Source of the DNA: Dipteris shenzhenensis
Taxonomy: Eukaryota > Polypodiophyta > Polypodiopsida > Gleicheniales
NCBI GenBank assembly: GCA_047967505.1
Contig: CM106540.1
Length of the DNA stretch: 64,000 nt
Reading direction: 5' to 3' (one strand)
Made by a program: the position numbers and the translations under genes. The notes beneath the pieces are model-generated. The model had not been told where the DNA came from. It made no database searches and saw only the letters and a list, made by a program, of their open reading frames with translations. Of this stretch, positions 1-8,550 are shown piece after piece (within the stretch, counting starts at the first letter, position 1; each line of letters opens with the position of its first letter).

Positions 1-1210
1 TGATTTTTGGAACATGAAGTACATCTGCCAAGTACTTTGTTTTGCCATCCTGCATAGCCAATGGCACTTTACCAACCTGCGTAATTGGGTGCGCAGTATC
101 ATCACCTGTTTCAACATAACCTGGCTTATCCAAATTTCTAACATCATGAAACCACTCACCATGACTGGTCATGTGGTTAGAGGCACCTGAATCAACATAC
201 CAAACATCATTGCAAGCTGCAACATCTCCTGACATGGAGTTTACCATATGCTGCATCACAAAAAGGTGCTCATTTCTGTCGTCACCATGCCCACTTGATG
301 ATGCATAGTTGCTTTGCTGCAACTTTCCACTTTTGATGTCATTCTGCTTTTTATAGCATGTATTCTCCTTGTGTCCAGGCTTTCCACAATAATAGCATTC
401 TATGCTGCTATTTACTTGCTGGTTCCTTTGCCATGAACCACGGCCTCTTTGGCTCCCCCTGCCTCTAGAACTACCACGTCCTCCTCCATAGGACTGGTTT
501 TCCTGTTGTTGCTGTTGGTTCTGATTTCCTGCACGGCCACCAGAACGGCCTCTTCCTCTACCCCTGCCTCTACCTGTATTCGAGTAGAAAGCAGTCTCTT
601 GAGAAGTCGAGGTGGCTGAACCACCATTCCTTTGCTCTTCACTCAGCAAGAGAGCAATAAGTTCCTGAAAATCAGGAAATGTTTCACGGACTCCAATGGA
701 TGTCCGAAATTGTGCATAATCTTTCCCAAGACCATTCAAGGTCACGGACACTAAGTCCTCATCATCAACAGGTGCTCCAATGGAGGCAAGAGAATCTGCA
801 AGGCCTTTCACCTTCAAGGAATACTCATTTATATTCAGATTTTTCCTTTGCACATTGTGCAACTCCTGCTTTAGCTGCATCTTTCGTGCTTTGGTATTTG
901 TGCTATACAGCTTCACCAATGTATCCCATGCCTCCTTAGGCGTCTCTAGATCCTGTATATGCACAATCATAGAATCTGAAATGCTAACGGACAGCCAATA
1001 CAGGCATTTTCTGGCTTTTTCATGCCATTCTTTAAAGGCCTTCAATTCAGCAGGAGTGGGAGCAGCACCCAAAACTGGTTCTGCAGTTTCACCACTGATG
1101 TAATCCCAAACTCCCTTTCCCATAAAGAAGTTTGTCATCCTGAACTTCCATGCTTGGAAGTTGTTCTTGTCAAGCTTCTCACTGACAATGGTAGACAGAT
1201 TCTCAGACAT
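1..1210 (-). CDS. gag-pol: Copia family A Gag and start of Pol (partial, open to the window edge)
   Basis: The ATG at 1210-1208 is the first in the frame after the leader and starts MSENLSTIVSEKLDKNNF, a typical Copia Gag opening. The frame stays open for about 400 codons to the window edge. It holds a UBN2-type capsid region (KEAWDTLVKLYSTNTKARK, about residues 85-105), an Arg/Gly-rich stretch and Gln-run near residues 215-255, and a CCHC zinc knuckle CYYCGKPGHKENTC near residue 270 that would bind RNA in the virus-like particle. The protease motif VDSGASNHM follows near residue 340. There is no stop or frameshift, so this copy may be coding competent. The rest of Pol is not visible, but the inverted neighbour at 2117-5725 shows what it should look like. 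Confidence 0.88.
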   Translation of the reverse strand, partial: MSENLSTIVSEKLDKNNFQAWKFRMTNFFMGKGVWDYISGETAEPVLGAAPTPAELKAFKEWHEKARKCLYWLSVSISDSMIVHIQDLETPKEAWDTLVKLYSTNTKARKMQLKQELHNVQRKNLNINEYSLKVKGLADSLASIGAPVDDEDLVSVTLNGLGKDYAQFRTSIGVRETFPDFQELIALLLSEEQRNGGSATSTSQETAFYSNTGRGRGRGRGRSGGRAGNQNQQQQQENQSYGGGRGSSRGRGSQRGRGSWQRNQQVNSSIECYYCGKPGHKENTCYKKQNDIKSGKLQQSNYASSSGHGDDRNEHLFVMQHMVNSMSGDVAACNDVWYVDSGASNHMTSHGEWFHDVRNLDKPGYVETGDDTAHPITQVGKVPLAMQDGKTKYLADVLHVPKI

Positions 1211-1774
1211 TTTACAAATCACGAATTGCAACAGCAACCTGTAAACACAGCAAATGCCTCAGAAGGGCAAATAGCAAAACTTCTGCAAAGAGCCTCACAG
1301 GGGCAGATCTGCAACACTGACGAAAGTGGTATTTCACCACACAGTTACTTCCTTGTGACGATTTTGCATCAACAGGCAACAGGCATGAATCTGCAACTCC
1401 CAATATCTCTGCACATAGGCACACGATGCAATTTCTGTGGCACCTTTCCACCGACTAGCCGCGCGGTGGTCGCACAGCAAAAACAGGGCCTTTTTCTGAG
1501 TGCCTGCGAAGAACTTCTGCCTTCAAAACGGGCCCCGAAACGGCCTCAAATCAAAAAAATAAAGTCACCAAGGGCTTTGCCCTCCCCCGCAGCATATACG
1601 GCGCTCTCGCCGCACCGCGAAGGGCCTCTCAATCTGAAGCAGTGCACTCCTGCACTTCTGGCTGTGCTACCTGCAAAGATTTGCTCCCAAACTCGAAGTA
1701 GGAAAGCAACACTGGTCCTCTTACCAGGACACCACAAACTTGGCTTTCTTTCTTGAGCTCCTTACACGAACAAG
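1211..1774 (-). other. Copia family A 5' leader (between PBS and gag)
   Basis: About 560 bp of untranslated leader without a convincing ORF. It is strikingly similar to the leader of family B at 15617-16148; blocks around 1340-1470 match 15700-15845 almost base for base. A non-coding region kept between two families probably carries packaging, dimerisation or priming signals, which is an inference. Confidence 0.7.
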
Positions 1775-1786
1775 GCTCTGATACCA
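1775..1786 (-). promoter_or_regulatory. Primer-binding site of Copia family A
   Basis: Minus strand reads TGGTATCAGAGC directly after the LTR end. This is the standard plant Ty1/Copia PBS, complementary to initiator methionine tRNA. Confidence 0.92.
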
Positions 1787-2084
1787 TGTAAAGAATAAGG
1801 GAGAGAGATAGGAGACTCAAGTTCAGCTTTCTTCACAACACACAAAAGAGAGAGGACACAAGGTTGGAGGGTGAAGCCTTTCTTCACTTTTGCACACAAC
1901 AACAATACAATAGAAGAGGGAAATACCCTATATGTCAAAACCTAGAATACGTGGTTCATATGTGAACCCAAACCAAAAACATACGTGGTAGTCTAACTAC
2001 ACCACAAGTACAACTAACATAGGCGGTGACATAAATGATAGTCATCCAGGAGATATGTCGGGGATAGAGCTTGATATCTCAACA
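1787..2084 (-). repeat. 5' LTR of Copia family A copy 1
   Basis: 298 bp with TG...CA ends, identical by eye to the 3' LTR at 5683-5980 in opposite orientation. The inner end touches the PBS. The outer end at 2084 is followed not by host DNA but by about 30 bp of filler and then gag sequence of the second copy. Confidence 0.93.
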
Positions 2085-2114
2085 CTCTATGGCAGTCATA
2101 TCTCTATAGAGCTT
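2085..2114. other. Rearrangement junction between inverted Copia copies
   Basis: Filler between the outer tip of an LTR and gag-internal sequence of the inverted copy. It contains the motif atagagcttga (2102-2112), which also occurs inside the neighbouring LTR at 2064-2074, and gagcttgagg is present at the polypurine tract near 5668. This suggests microhomology or templated filler. Homology to gag starts at about 2115. Confidence 0.75.
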
Positions 2115-2116
2115 GA

Positions 2117-5100
2117 GGCAGGGGGAGCCAAAGAGGCCGTGGTTCATGGCAAAGGAACCAGCAAGTAAATAGCAGCACAGAATGCTATTATTGTGGAAAG
2201 CCTGGACACAAGGAGAATACATGCTATAAAAAACAGAATGACATCAAAAGTGGGAAGTTGCAGCAAAGCAACTATGCATCATCAAGTGGGCATGGTGACG
2301 ACAGAAATGAGCACCTTTTTGTGATGCAGCATATGGTTAACTCCATGTCAGGAGATGCTGCAGCTTGCAATGATGTTTGGTATGTTGATTCAGGTGCCTC
2401 TAACCACATGACCAGTCATGGTGAGTGGTTTCATGATGTCAGAAATTTGGATAAGCCAGGTTATGTTGAAACAGGTGATGATACTGCGCACCCAATTACG
2501 CAGGTTGGTAAAGTGCCATTGGCTATGCAGGATGGCAAAACAAAGTACTTGGCAGATGTACTTCATGTTCCAAAAATCACTAAGAACCTGGTTTCAGTTG
2601 GCCAGATGGTTGAGCAAGGTCTGCAGGTTAGATTTAACCCTGATGGATGCTTCGTTGAGGACTTGAAAAGTAAGTGCCGCTTGGTTGCGAAAGGCAACAA
2701 AAATGGCAGAATGTTCACCTTGGATGTTGATATGCCTGAGGTGAAAGCTGCTATGTTTGCGCATGGGAGAGGTGTCATTGCAAATATTGAGATATGGCAC
2801 AAGCGCATTGGGCACGTGAATATACAAAGGCTGAAATCTATGCAAACGAAAAACATTGTTGCAGGTTTGCCTAAATTCAGAGTTGAGGGAATGCAAAAGG
2901 TATGTGAAGCATGCCAAATGGGTAAGCAGGCCAGACATGCATTTCCCAAAAATGCTAAGGTGAGCAGAAGACCTTTGGAAGTGATCCATTCAGATGTTTG
3001 GACAACCAAAGCTGCTTCTATTGGTGGATGCCATTATTATGTGACGTTTATTGATGACTACACTAGGAAGGTGTGGATTTATTTTATGAAGCACAAAAGT
3101 GAAGTGTTCAGCCATTTCAAGGCTTTTAAGGCCATGGTTGAAAAAGAGAAAGGTGTGCATATTAAAGTGCTAAGATCTGATGGAGGGGGAGAGTACTTTT
3201 CAGAAGAATTTTGTGAATATCTGAAAGAACAGGGAATTCAAAGGAAGTACTCATGCAGGTCTACCCCTCAGCAGAATGGGGTTGCAGAAAGGAAGAACAG
3301 GCATATTGCAGAAGTAGGACGGGCGATCCTAAATGAGAAAAACATGCCTGATTATTTTTGGGCTGAAGCAGTAGCAACTGCTATTTATATTATGAACAGA
3401 ACCCCCACTGCAGCTGTCCATGGCATGATGCCTGAAGAAATGTATACAGGCCAAAAACCAGATATTTCTCACTTGAAGGTATTTGGTTGCATAGCTTATG
3501 TTCATGTTCCTGATGAGAAGAGAACAAAGCTGGATCCAAAGGCAGAAAAATGCATCTTTATTGGATATGCTCAGCACCAGAAAGGGTATCGCTGTTATAA
3601 CCCTTCCACCCGCAAAATGCAAGTGAGCAGAGATGTTGTTTTTGATGAAATGAGCAGCTGGTATGCACCAACTGTTATGGTAGGAGATGCAGATGCAGGA
3701 AATGGGAATGCTGCAATAAATGCAGAGCAGCAATCTCAAGCCTTGAGTGGACCCAGAGAGTCCTCTACTAGTGGATCTAATGCATGGACAGGGAGATTGA
3801 GATCTAGTGAATCGTCACATGGCAGTCCTGATAGTGTTGTGCAGGTATCACATAAGGGAAAAGAAAAAGTGGACCATGCTCCAGTATTTGATGTGTCTGC
3901 TGGTAGCTCTCATGTTGATGGAGAGTCAAGCGGCTCTGAAATGAGCCTTGATGAGGAACTTGGGATTCCTTCTGTTGTTACACCTGGTGCAAGGAAAAGC
4001 AGGAATGATTTAAAGACGCCTGCAACTGATCCAGTTGTACGGAGGTCCACTCGTATTAAGTATCCAGTTGACAGGCTGAGATATGATGGGTATACAGCAC
4101 ATCACTATGCTTATATGGTCAAGGTTCTAGAGGAGCCAGAGCCCACATGTTTTGAGGATGCAGTAGGGCATAAAAATTGGGAAGCAGCTATGGATGAAGA
4201 GATGGCTGCCTTGGATGCAAACCACACTTGGGATTTGATGCCTTTGCCTCATGATAAGAAGGCTATTGGCTGCAAGTGGGTTTACAAAGTAAAGCACAAT
4301 GCTGATGGGTCTGTTAGCAGGTACAAGGCAAGATTGGTTGCCAAAGGTTTTGCACAGACATATGGAATTGACTATGAGGAAACTTTCAGCCCAGTTGCAA
4401 GGATGGCAACCGTGAGAGCAGTAATTGCTATGGCTGCTGCAAAGGGATGGTCTTTGCATCAGATGGATGTGAAAAATGCCTTCTTGCATGGTGACTTGCA
4501 GGAAGAGGTTTATATGATGCAGCCAGAAGGTTATGAGGATAATGCACACCCCGATTTTGTATGCAGGTTGCGCAAAGCCTTGTATGGCTTAAAACAGGCG
4601 CCGAGGGCATGGTCAGACAAGATAGGGCAATATCTTGTCACTATTGGATTTCAGATTTCCAATTCAGATTTTTCACTTTATGTGAAAAGAACAAACAGAG
4701 GGATTGTGCTTATAGTCATCTATGTTGATGACTTGATTATTACAGGTGATAGTGATGCAGACATTAATGAAGTGAAGCTGCTGTTGAAGCAGAAATTTGA
4801 GATGAAGGATTTGGGAGAGCTGCGTTACTTCTTGGGCATTGAGGTTATTAGATCCCCGAGTGGGATATGGCTGTTGCAAAGGCAATACGGTTTGGACATG
4901 CTGTCCAAATATGGGATGACAGGCTGTAAGCCTATTTCTGTTCCATTGGAGCAGAATGTGAAGCTCAATGCAGAAACAGGTGAGCTTCTTGAAGATATTA
5001 CTATGTACAGGCGCATAGTAGGTAGCTTGATTTACATGACTATAACCAGACCAGATTTGAGCTATGCTGTGGGGCTGGTGAGTCAGTTTATGCAGGCACC

Positions 5101-5725
5101 GAGGAAGCCACATTTGGATGCGGCTAGGCGCATACTGCGGTATGTGAAGTCCACATTGCATTATGGACTGTTTTATGAAGCTGGGTGTGCATTACAGGTA
5201 CATGGATACACAGATGCTGACTGGGCTGGTAGTGTCTCAGACAGGAGATCTACTAGTGGTTTTATGTTTTCCCTTGGGAGTGGTGCCATCAGTTGGAGCA
5301 GCAAGAAGCAGCCAACAGTTGCCTTGTCGAGCACAGAGGCTGAGTACAGGGGTGCAGCAATGGCTGCATGTGAGGTAGCTTGGTTGCGGAAGCTACTTGC
5401 AGATATGGGACAGTCAGTTCATGCAGCAGTTGTCATTCATTGTGACAACATTAGCAGCATCATGCTTGCTAATAACCCAGTTTATCATGCTAGAACGAAG
5501 CACATTGAGGTGCATTATCACTTTGTGAGAGAGAAGGTTCTAGCTGGTGAGATTGATCTTGTCTATGTCAGCACTGAGGAGCAGGGGGCTGATATCTTTA
5601 CGAAGGCATTGGGTACCGAGAAGCTTCGCAGATTTAGGAGCTTGCTTGGTGTACGTGAGATGGATTTGAGCTTGAGGGGGAGTGTTGAGATATCAAGCTC
5701 TATCCCCGACATATCTCCTGGATGA
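2117..5725 (+). CDS. pol: Copia family A polyprotein: Gag C-terminus, protease, integrase, reverse transcriptase, RNase H
   Basis: An open frame runs from after the TGA at 2114 to the stop at 5723-5725; its true start was lost with the 5' end. Numbering from codon 2258: the zinc knuckle CYYCGKPGHKENTC lies just upstream, protease DSGA at 44-47, an HHCC integrase finger (HKRIGH ... CEACQMGK) near 180-222, integrase D246, D308 and E344 (35 residues between the last two, the DD35E layout), RT motif YVDD at 822-825, and RNase H with TDADWAG, STEAEY, CDN and ARTKHIEVHYH in the last 180 residues. The order protease-integrase-RT-RNase H defines Ty1/Copia. No internal stop is seen. The last 14 codons run through the polypurine tract into the LTR. 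Enzymes look intact, but without gag and the 5' LTR this copy cannot act alone. Confidence 0.92.
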   Translation, partial: GRGSQRGRGSWQRNQQVNSSTECYYCGKPGHKENTCYKKQNDIKSGKLQQSNYASSSGHGDDRNEHLFVMQHMVNSMSGDAAACNDVWYVDSGASNHMTSHGEWFHDVRNLDKPGYVETGDDTAHPITQVGKVPLAMQDGKTKYLADVLHVPKITKNLVSVGQMVEQGLQVRFNPDGCFVEDLKSKCRLVAKGNKNGRMFTLDVDMPEVKAAMFAHGRGVIANIEIWHKRIGHVNIQRLKSMQTKNIVAGLPKFRVEGMQKVCEACQMGKQARHAFPKNAKVSRRPLEVIHSDVWTTKAASIGGCHYYVTFIDDYTRKVWIYFMKHKSEVFSHFKAFKAMVEKEKGVHIKVLRSDGGGEYFSEEFCEYLKEQGIQRKYSCRSTPQQNGVAERKNRHIAEVGRAILNEKNMPDYFWAEAVATAIYIMNRTPTAAVHGMMPEEMYTGQKPDISHLKVFGCIAYVHVPDEKRTKLDPKAEKCIFIGYAQHQKGYRCYNPSTRKMQVSRDVVFDEMSSWYAPTVMVGDADAGNGNAAINAEQQSQALSGPRESSTSGSNAWTGRLRSSESSHGSPDSVVQVSHKGKEKVDHAPVFDVSAGSSHVDGESSGSEMSLDEELGIPSVVTPGARKSRNDLKTPATDPVVRRSTRIKYPVDRLRYDGYTAHHYAYMVKVLEEPEPTCFEDAVGHKNWEAAMDEEMAALDANHTWDLMPLPHDKKAIGCKWVYKVKHNADGSVSRYKARLVAKGFAQTYGIDYEETFSPVARMATVRAVIAMAAAKGWSLHQMDVKNAFLHGDLQEEVYMMQPEGYEDNAHPDFVCRLRKALYGLKQAPRAWSDKIGQYLVTIGFQISNSDFSLYVKRTNRGIVLIVIYVDDLIITGDSDADINEVKLLLKQKFEMKDLGELRYFLGIEVIRSPSGIWLLQRQYGLDMLSKYGMTGCKPISVPLEQNVKLNAETGELLEDITMYRRIVGSLIYMTITRPDLSYAVGLVSQFMQAPRKPHLDAARRILRYVKSTLHYGLFYEAGCALQVHGYTDADWAGSVSDRRSTSGFMFSLGSGAISWSSKKQPTVALSSTEAEYRGAAMAACEVAWLRKLLADMGQSVHAAVVIHCDNISSIMLANNPVYHARTKHIEVHYHFVREKVLAGEIDLVYVSTEEQGADIFTKALGTEKLRRFRSLLGVREMDLSLRGSVEISSSIPDISPG
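5672..5682 (+). promoter_or_regulatory. Polypurine tract of Copia family A
   Basis: TTGAGGGGGAG immediately before the LTR start TGTTGAG at 5683; it would prime plus-strand DNA synthesis. It also lies inside the polyprotein frame, where it encodes Leu-Arg-Gly-Ser. Confidence 0.85.
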
Positions 5726-5980
5726 CTATCATTTATGTCACCGCCTATGTTAGTTGTACTTGTGGTGTAGTTAGACTACCACGTATGTTTTTGGTTTGGG
5801 TTCACATATGAACCACGTATTCTAGGTTTTGACATATAGGGTATTTCCCTCTTCTATTGTATTGTTGTTGTGTGCAAAAGTGAAGAAAGGCTTCACCCTC
5901 CAACCTTGTGTCCTCTCTCTTTTGTGTGTTGTGAAGAAAGCTGAACTTGAGTCTCCTATCTCTCTCCCTTATTCTTTACA
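5683..5980 (+). repeat. 3' LTR of Copia family A copy 2
   Basis: 298 bp, TGTTGAG...TTTACA, identical by eye to 1787-2084 inverted. The first 43 bp still encode the C-terminal end of the polyprotein. Confidence 0.93.
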
Positions 5981-6852
5981 TGCACCGGGATCTTCTCCTT
6001 GGAAGCACCAAAAGACATGTGTCCTATCTTCCAATAGCTGACTGCATCAGTCTTTCTCAACCATGGTCTCCCGAGTATGGCTGGGTAACTTCTGCCTGTA
6101 TCTTCAATGTCCACTACATAGAAATTGATAGTGATGGTCAACCCATTGACAGTGATGGGCAAATCCTCAATGACTCTCAGGGTGGCGAGTCGTCGACCAT
6201 CTGCTACATTGATTCGAGTGGAGGAATGCCTTGTACATTTCAAATTCAATTTCTTCATGATTCGAGGCACCATGATATTACATGCAGCTCCCCCATCAAA
6301 ACACACATTTTTGACACGGTAATTATCTATGATGACATCTACTGTATGTGGGTGCCGATCAGTTTCTTCAGAGATAGAAGATACCTCTCGTACCTTTCCC
6401 TTTTTCTTGCTCTTCCTTGTTGAGAGACCTTGCTATAGCTCACGTCTCACCTTAGGTCTTAATGCTATTAGTTGAGAGAGTGTGATGCTCAAAGATCAAT
6501 GAGCAAGGTCTTGAATGACCGAATAGTCCTCTTGCCCTGAGCCGATGGGAAAATCCAAGGGTGACCACTTACTCCTGCGAGATCTTTTAGTCTTCTCTAT
6601 TGGTGGGTCTACCATCTCAGCATCTGAGGGCTCTGAGAAGGACACCTTCTTCTTGGGGTGGCCCGGTCCATGGTTTGGAGAGGGGTCCGAGGTGGCACGA
6701 CTTCTTTTCCCGAGGTCAAGTATCTCTACATCAGAATCCTCAGTGCCCGACTCACTTAGAAGATTCACCCTTGGAATATTGGGGCATTCTATGCGATAAT
6801 GACCCTTCTGGTGGCACTCGTAGCATACAACATTAGCACATTTAGTTTGCAA
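5981..6852 (-). pseudogene. Ty3/gypsy gag-protease remnant
   Basis: Minus strand, two parts. 6852-6496 carries a CCHC knuckle CYECHQKGHYRIEC followed by an acidic and Ser/Pro-rich stretch typical of the end of a gypsy Gag. 6400-5981 encodes a retropepsin-like fold: CFDGGAACNIM resembles the protease active-site strand (usually D-S/T-G; here Asp-Gly-Gly, so activity is doubtful), then a central strand region and ILGRPWLRK, the typical distal motif. An in-frame stop lies near 6430 between the parts. The sequence ends abruptly at the Copia LTR at 5980, suggesting the Copia inserted into or recombined with this older element. RT and integrase are absent here. Confidence 0.7.
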
Positions 6853-7190
6853 GCTGAAGAAGAGTCTCTATGGTCTTAAGCAACCGCCTAAAGAATGGTA
6901 TCAGAAGTTTGATGCTTTCAAGGTCCCAGGGTTTTAGAAGGAGTGAAATTGATCACTGCCTCTACACTAAAAGGGCTAAGGATAATAGCCTGATAATCTT
7001 GGCACCATATGCTATTTGCTAGCAAGGATACTTATGAGCTAGATGCATTAAAGGCCAAGTTGCATGAGGCCTTTGATATGAAGGATTTGGGACTTGCAGG
7101 TCATATTCTTGGTATGCGCATCACGCATGATTGGAGTAGGAAACTCCTTTGGCTTTCACAAAAGGAGTATGTTACAAAAGTATGCAATCC
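6853..7190 (+). pseudogene. Degenerate Copia reverse-transcriptase fragment of another family
   Basis: Plus-strand pieces read KSLYGLKQPPKEWYQKF, then a stop-ridden section, then DMLFA-like residues in place of the YVDDMLFA catalytic motif, and LHEAFDMKDLG...HILGMRI and WLSQKEYVTKV. These are palm and thumb segments of Copia RT in the right order. A deletion and several stops around 6935-7008 remove the catalytic aspartates. It differs clearly from families A and B (for example LWLSQKEY instead of WLLQRQYGLDML). It is an old fragment with no LTR in sight. Confidence 0.72.
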
Positions 7191-7974
7191 TTTGTTGATA
7201 GTTTATCTTAAGACCAAAAAGAATTACAACTTGAAGCTCAAAATGAGGCACAAAAGGTTGATTAGGTACAAATGGATTCCTTGGTTGAAACATTACCAAC
7301 CATAGCCAAGGCCTAGAAACCTTTGTAGTGAGATTGAGAATAAACCATTCAGGATGAGCTTATCCATAAGAATCAACAAGCAGATGCGCCAAATCTCCCC
7401 CCAAGCTTGGGGAGCATCCCACCCTTCAATGTCTATTCACATCTCTTGCTAGATTGCTGATTCAAAACTTCTCCAAGCTCACTTCACGGACGCACACCAC
7501 ATGAGACCCATTCTGCAAATTTAGCTGCATTGGATAAAATGGAGAGCTCATTTGAAGTTAGGATCATTTTGAAACGAGAACCTCAGTATTTGAGCTTTGG
7601 TAGAGAGGAGGTTTCAATCCTCTCCAATCCTTTAAAAGAGGTTAACATTTGACAATGTTATCTTGGCCATTCTTAGGTAGCATTTGCTTATTTGTTGCTA
7701 CTTCAATGAGCTAACATTTGTTTATTTATTTACAGTGTAGTTATATATCAGTTTCCTAGTGTAGAATGCAAATCAATTCTATGAGCTAATGTCTGTTTAT
7801 TTCTTGGTGCAGTGTAGTTATTTCTCAGCTTCCTAGTGTAGTGCAGCATCATGTCTACATGCTCGATGCTCTCCTTTCTTCTATTCTTAGCTCTTCTCAA
7901 AAGACTATAGAAGATGTTTGTACCTGGTTAAGCCCTTTGAAGAAATAGCATGGCGACTACAAGAACTAGAAGAA
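7191..7974. other. Non-coding spacer with an imperfect tandem duplication
   Basis: No supported gene. At about 7706-7855 a 75-bp unit containing cagtgtagtta and ttcctagtgtag occurs twice in tandem with divergence. Nothing else recognised. Confidence 0.55.
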
Positions 7975-7982
7975 GCTGAAGG

Positions 7983-8229
7983 CTCGGGGGGGTCACTCAT
8001 CATATGTAACCCTATCACGTGAGTTCAACAGAAGGATATTTTTTATTTCTAAAATTTACATAAATAAATATACATAAGGGACTATTTAAAATAGTTTTGG
8101 AAAAAATTTACAGATTTGTATAAAAAAGGGGTACATTTTATTAATGAAAAAATTTACAGATAAGGGATTTTAAATATAGGCCTTGAACGCACGTGATATA
8201 GAGGGTTTATACATAGTGACCCCCCTGAG
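7983..8229 (+). mobile_element. MITE copy 1 (247 bp, 8-bp target duplication)
   Basis: Begins CTCGGGGGGGTCACT and ends AGTGACCCCCCTGAG, so the ends are 15-bp inverted repeats with one mismatch. It is flanked by the perfect direct repeat GCTGAAGG (7975-7982 and 8230-8237). Inner sequence is AT-rich without an ORF. An ATCACGTG G-box-like palindrome lies about 30 bp from each end. Four relatives are at 11902, 43422, 46400 and 55740. The 8-bp duplication suggests hAT-type mobilisation, but the terminal bases differ from the usual hAT CA-start. Confidence 0.93.
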
Positions 8230-8550
8230 GCTGAAGGTGATGTGCAAGCTCCAACTGTTGACATTTGTCATGGCATCCTTGTTTGCCTTGATGAACAACC
8301 TCATGCAACGCCGCGCCTCTTGCCCTCGCTTGTAAAGATGGATGTGATATCATGAGGGTTGGTCCTTTTAAGATTGTCTATGTGCTATTCTATGCTGAAG
8401 ATTCTTCCCGTGTAGTATTTCACACTACACCAGTCACACCCTACCCTGCCTATGTGTGCTTTGTGGATGTATCTTCACCCGATTTTCAGTTCAAGCTTCC
8501 TCTTTCTATTGTTTGTCCATAGATAAGCCTCTCTTTTCCATCTTCCAAGC
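8230..8550. other. Non-coding spacer
   Basis: No supported gene; possible upstream part of the gypsy gag remnant that follows. Confidence 0.4.

Larger units (their letters stand above)
1..2084 (-). mobile_element. Ty1/Copia LTR retrotransposon, family A copy 1 (left part, runs off the window)
   Basis: Minus-strand order is 5' LTR (2084-1787), primer-binding site (1786-1775), untranslated leader (1774-1211) and gag-pol ORF (from 1210 leftwards out of the window). The LTR begins TGTTGAG and ends TTTACA, and the PBS reads TGGTATCAGAGC, the usual plant Copia site matching initiator-Met tRNA. The LTR is identical by eye to the one at 5683-5980, so insertion was recent. Its outer end abuts a second, inverted copy of the same family after about 30 bp instead of ordinary flanking DNA. 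Pol, the 3' LTR and the left target duplication lie outside the window. Confidence 0.9.
2115..5980 (+). mobile_element. Ty1/Copia retrotransposon, family A copy 2 (5'-truncated)
   Basis: Contains the end of gag, all of pol, a polypurine tract and a complete 3' LTR, but lacks the 5' LTR, PBS and most of gag. Where it overlaps copy 1 (2115-2590 against the reverse complement of 475-1) I noticed only a single-base difference near 2357. With copy 1 it forms a head-to-head inverted pair. It ends at 5980; beyond that begins an unrelated gypsy remnant, so the right boundary is clean. Confidence 0.92.

Noticed and set aside
412-642. 76-codon minus-strand frame inside Copia gag
   Set aside because: Out of frame with the continuous gag ORF that begins at 1210; a shadow of the Arg/Gly-coding region.
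1022-1756. 244-codon plus-strand frame across gag start and leader
   Set aside because: Antisense to the supported gag and leader; no motif and no plant-gene signals.
1775-1786. tRNA gene at the Copia primer sites
   Set aside because: Only the 12-base complement of a tRNA end is present, with no cloverleaf.
7009-7305. Intact 98-codon gene
   Set aside because: It is the thumb part of a broken Copia RT and has lost the catalytic motif.
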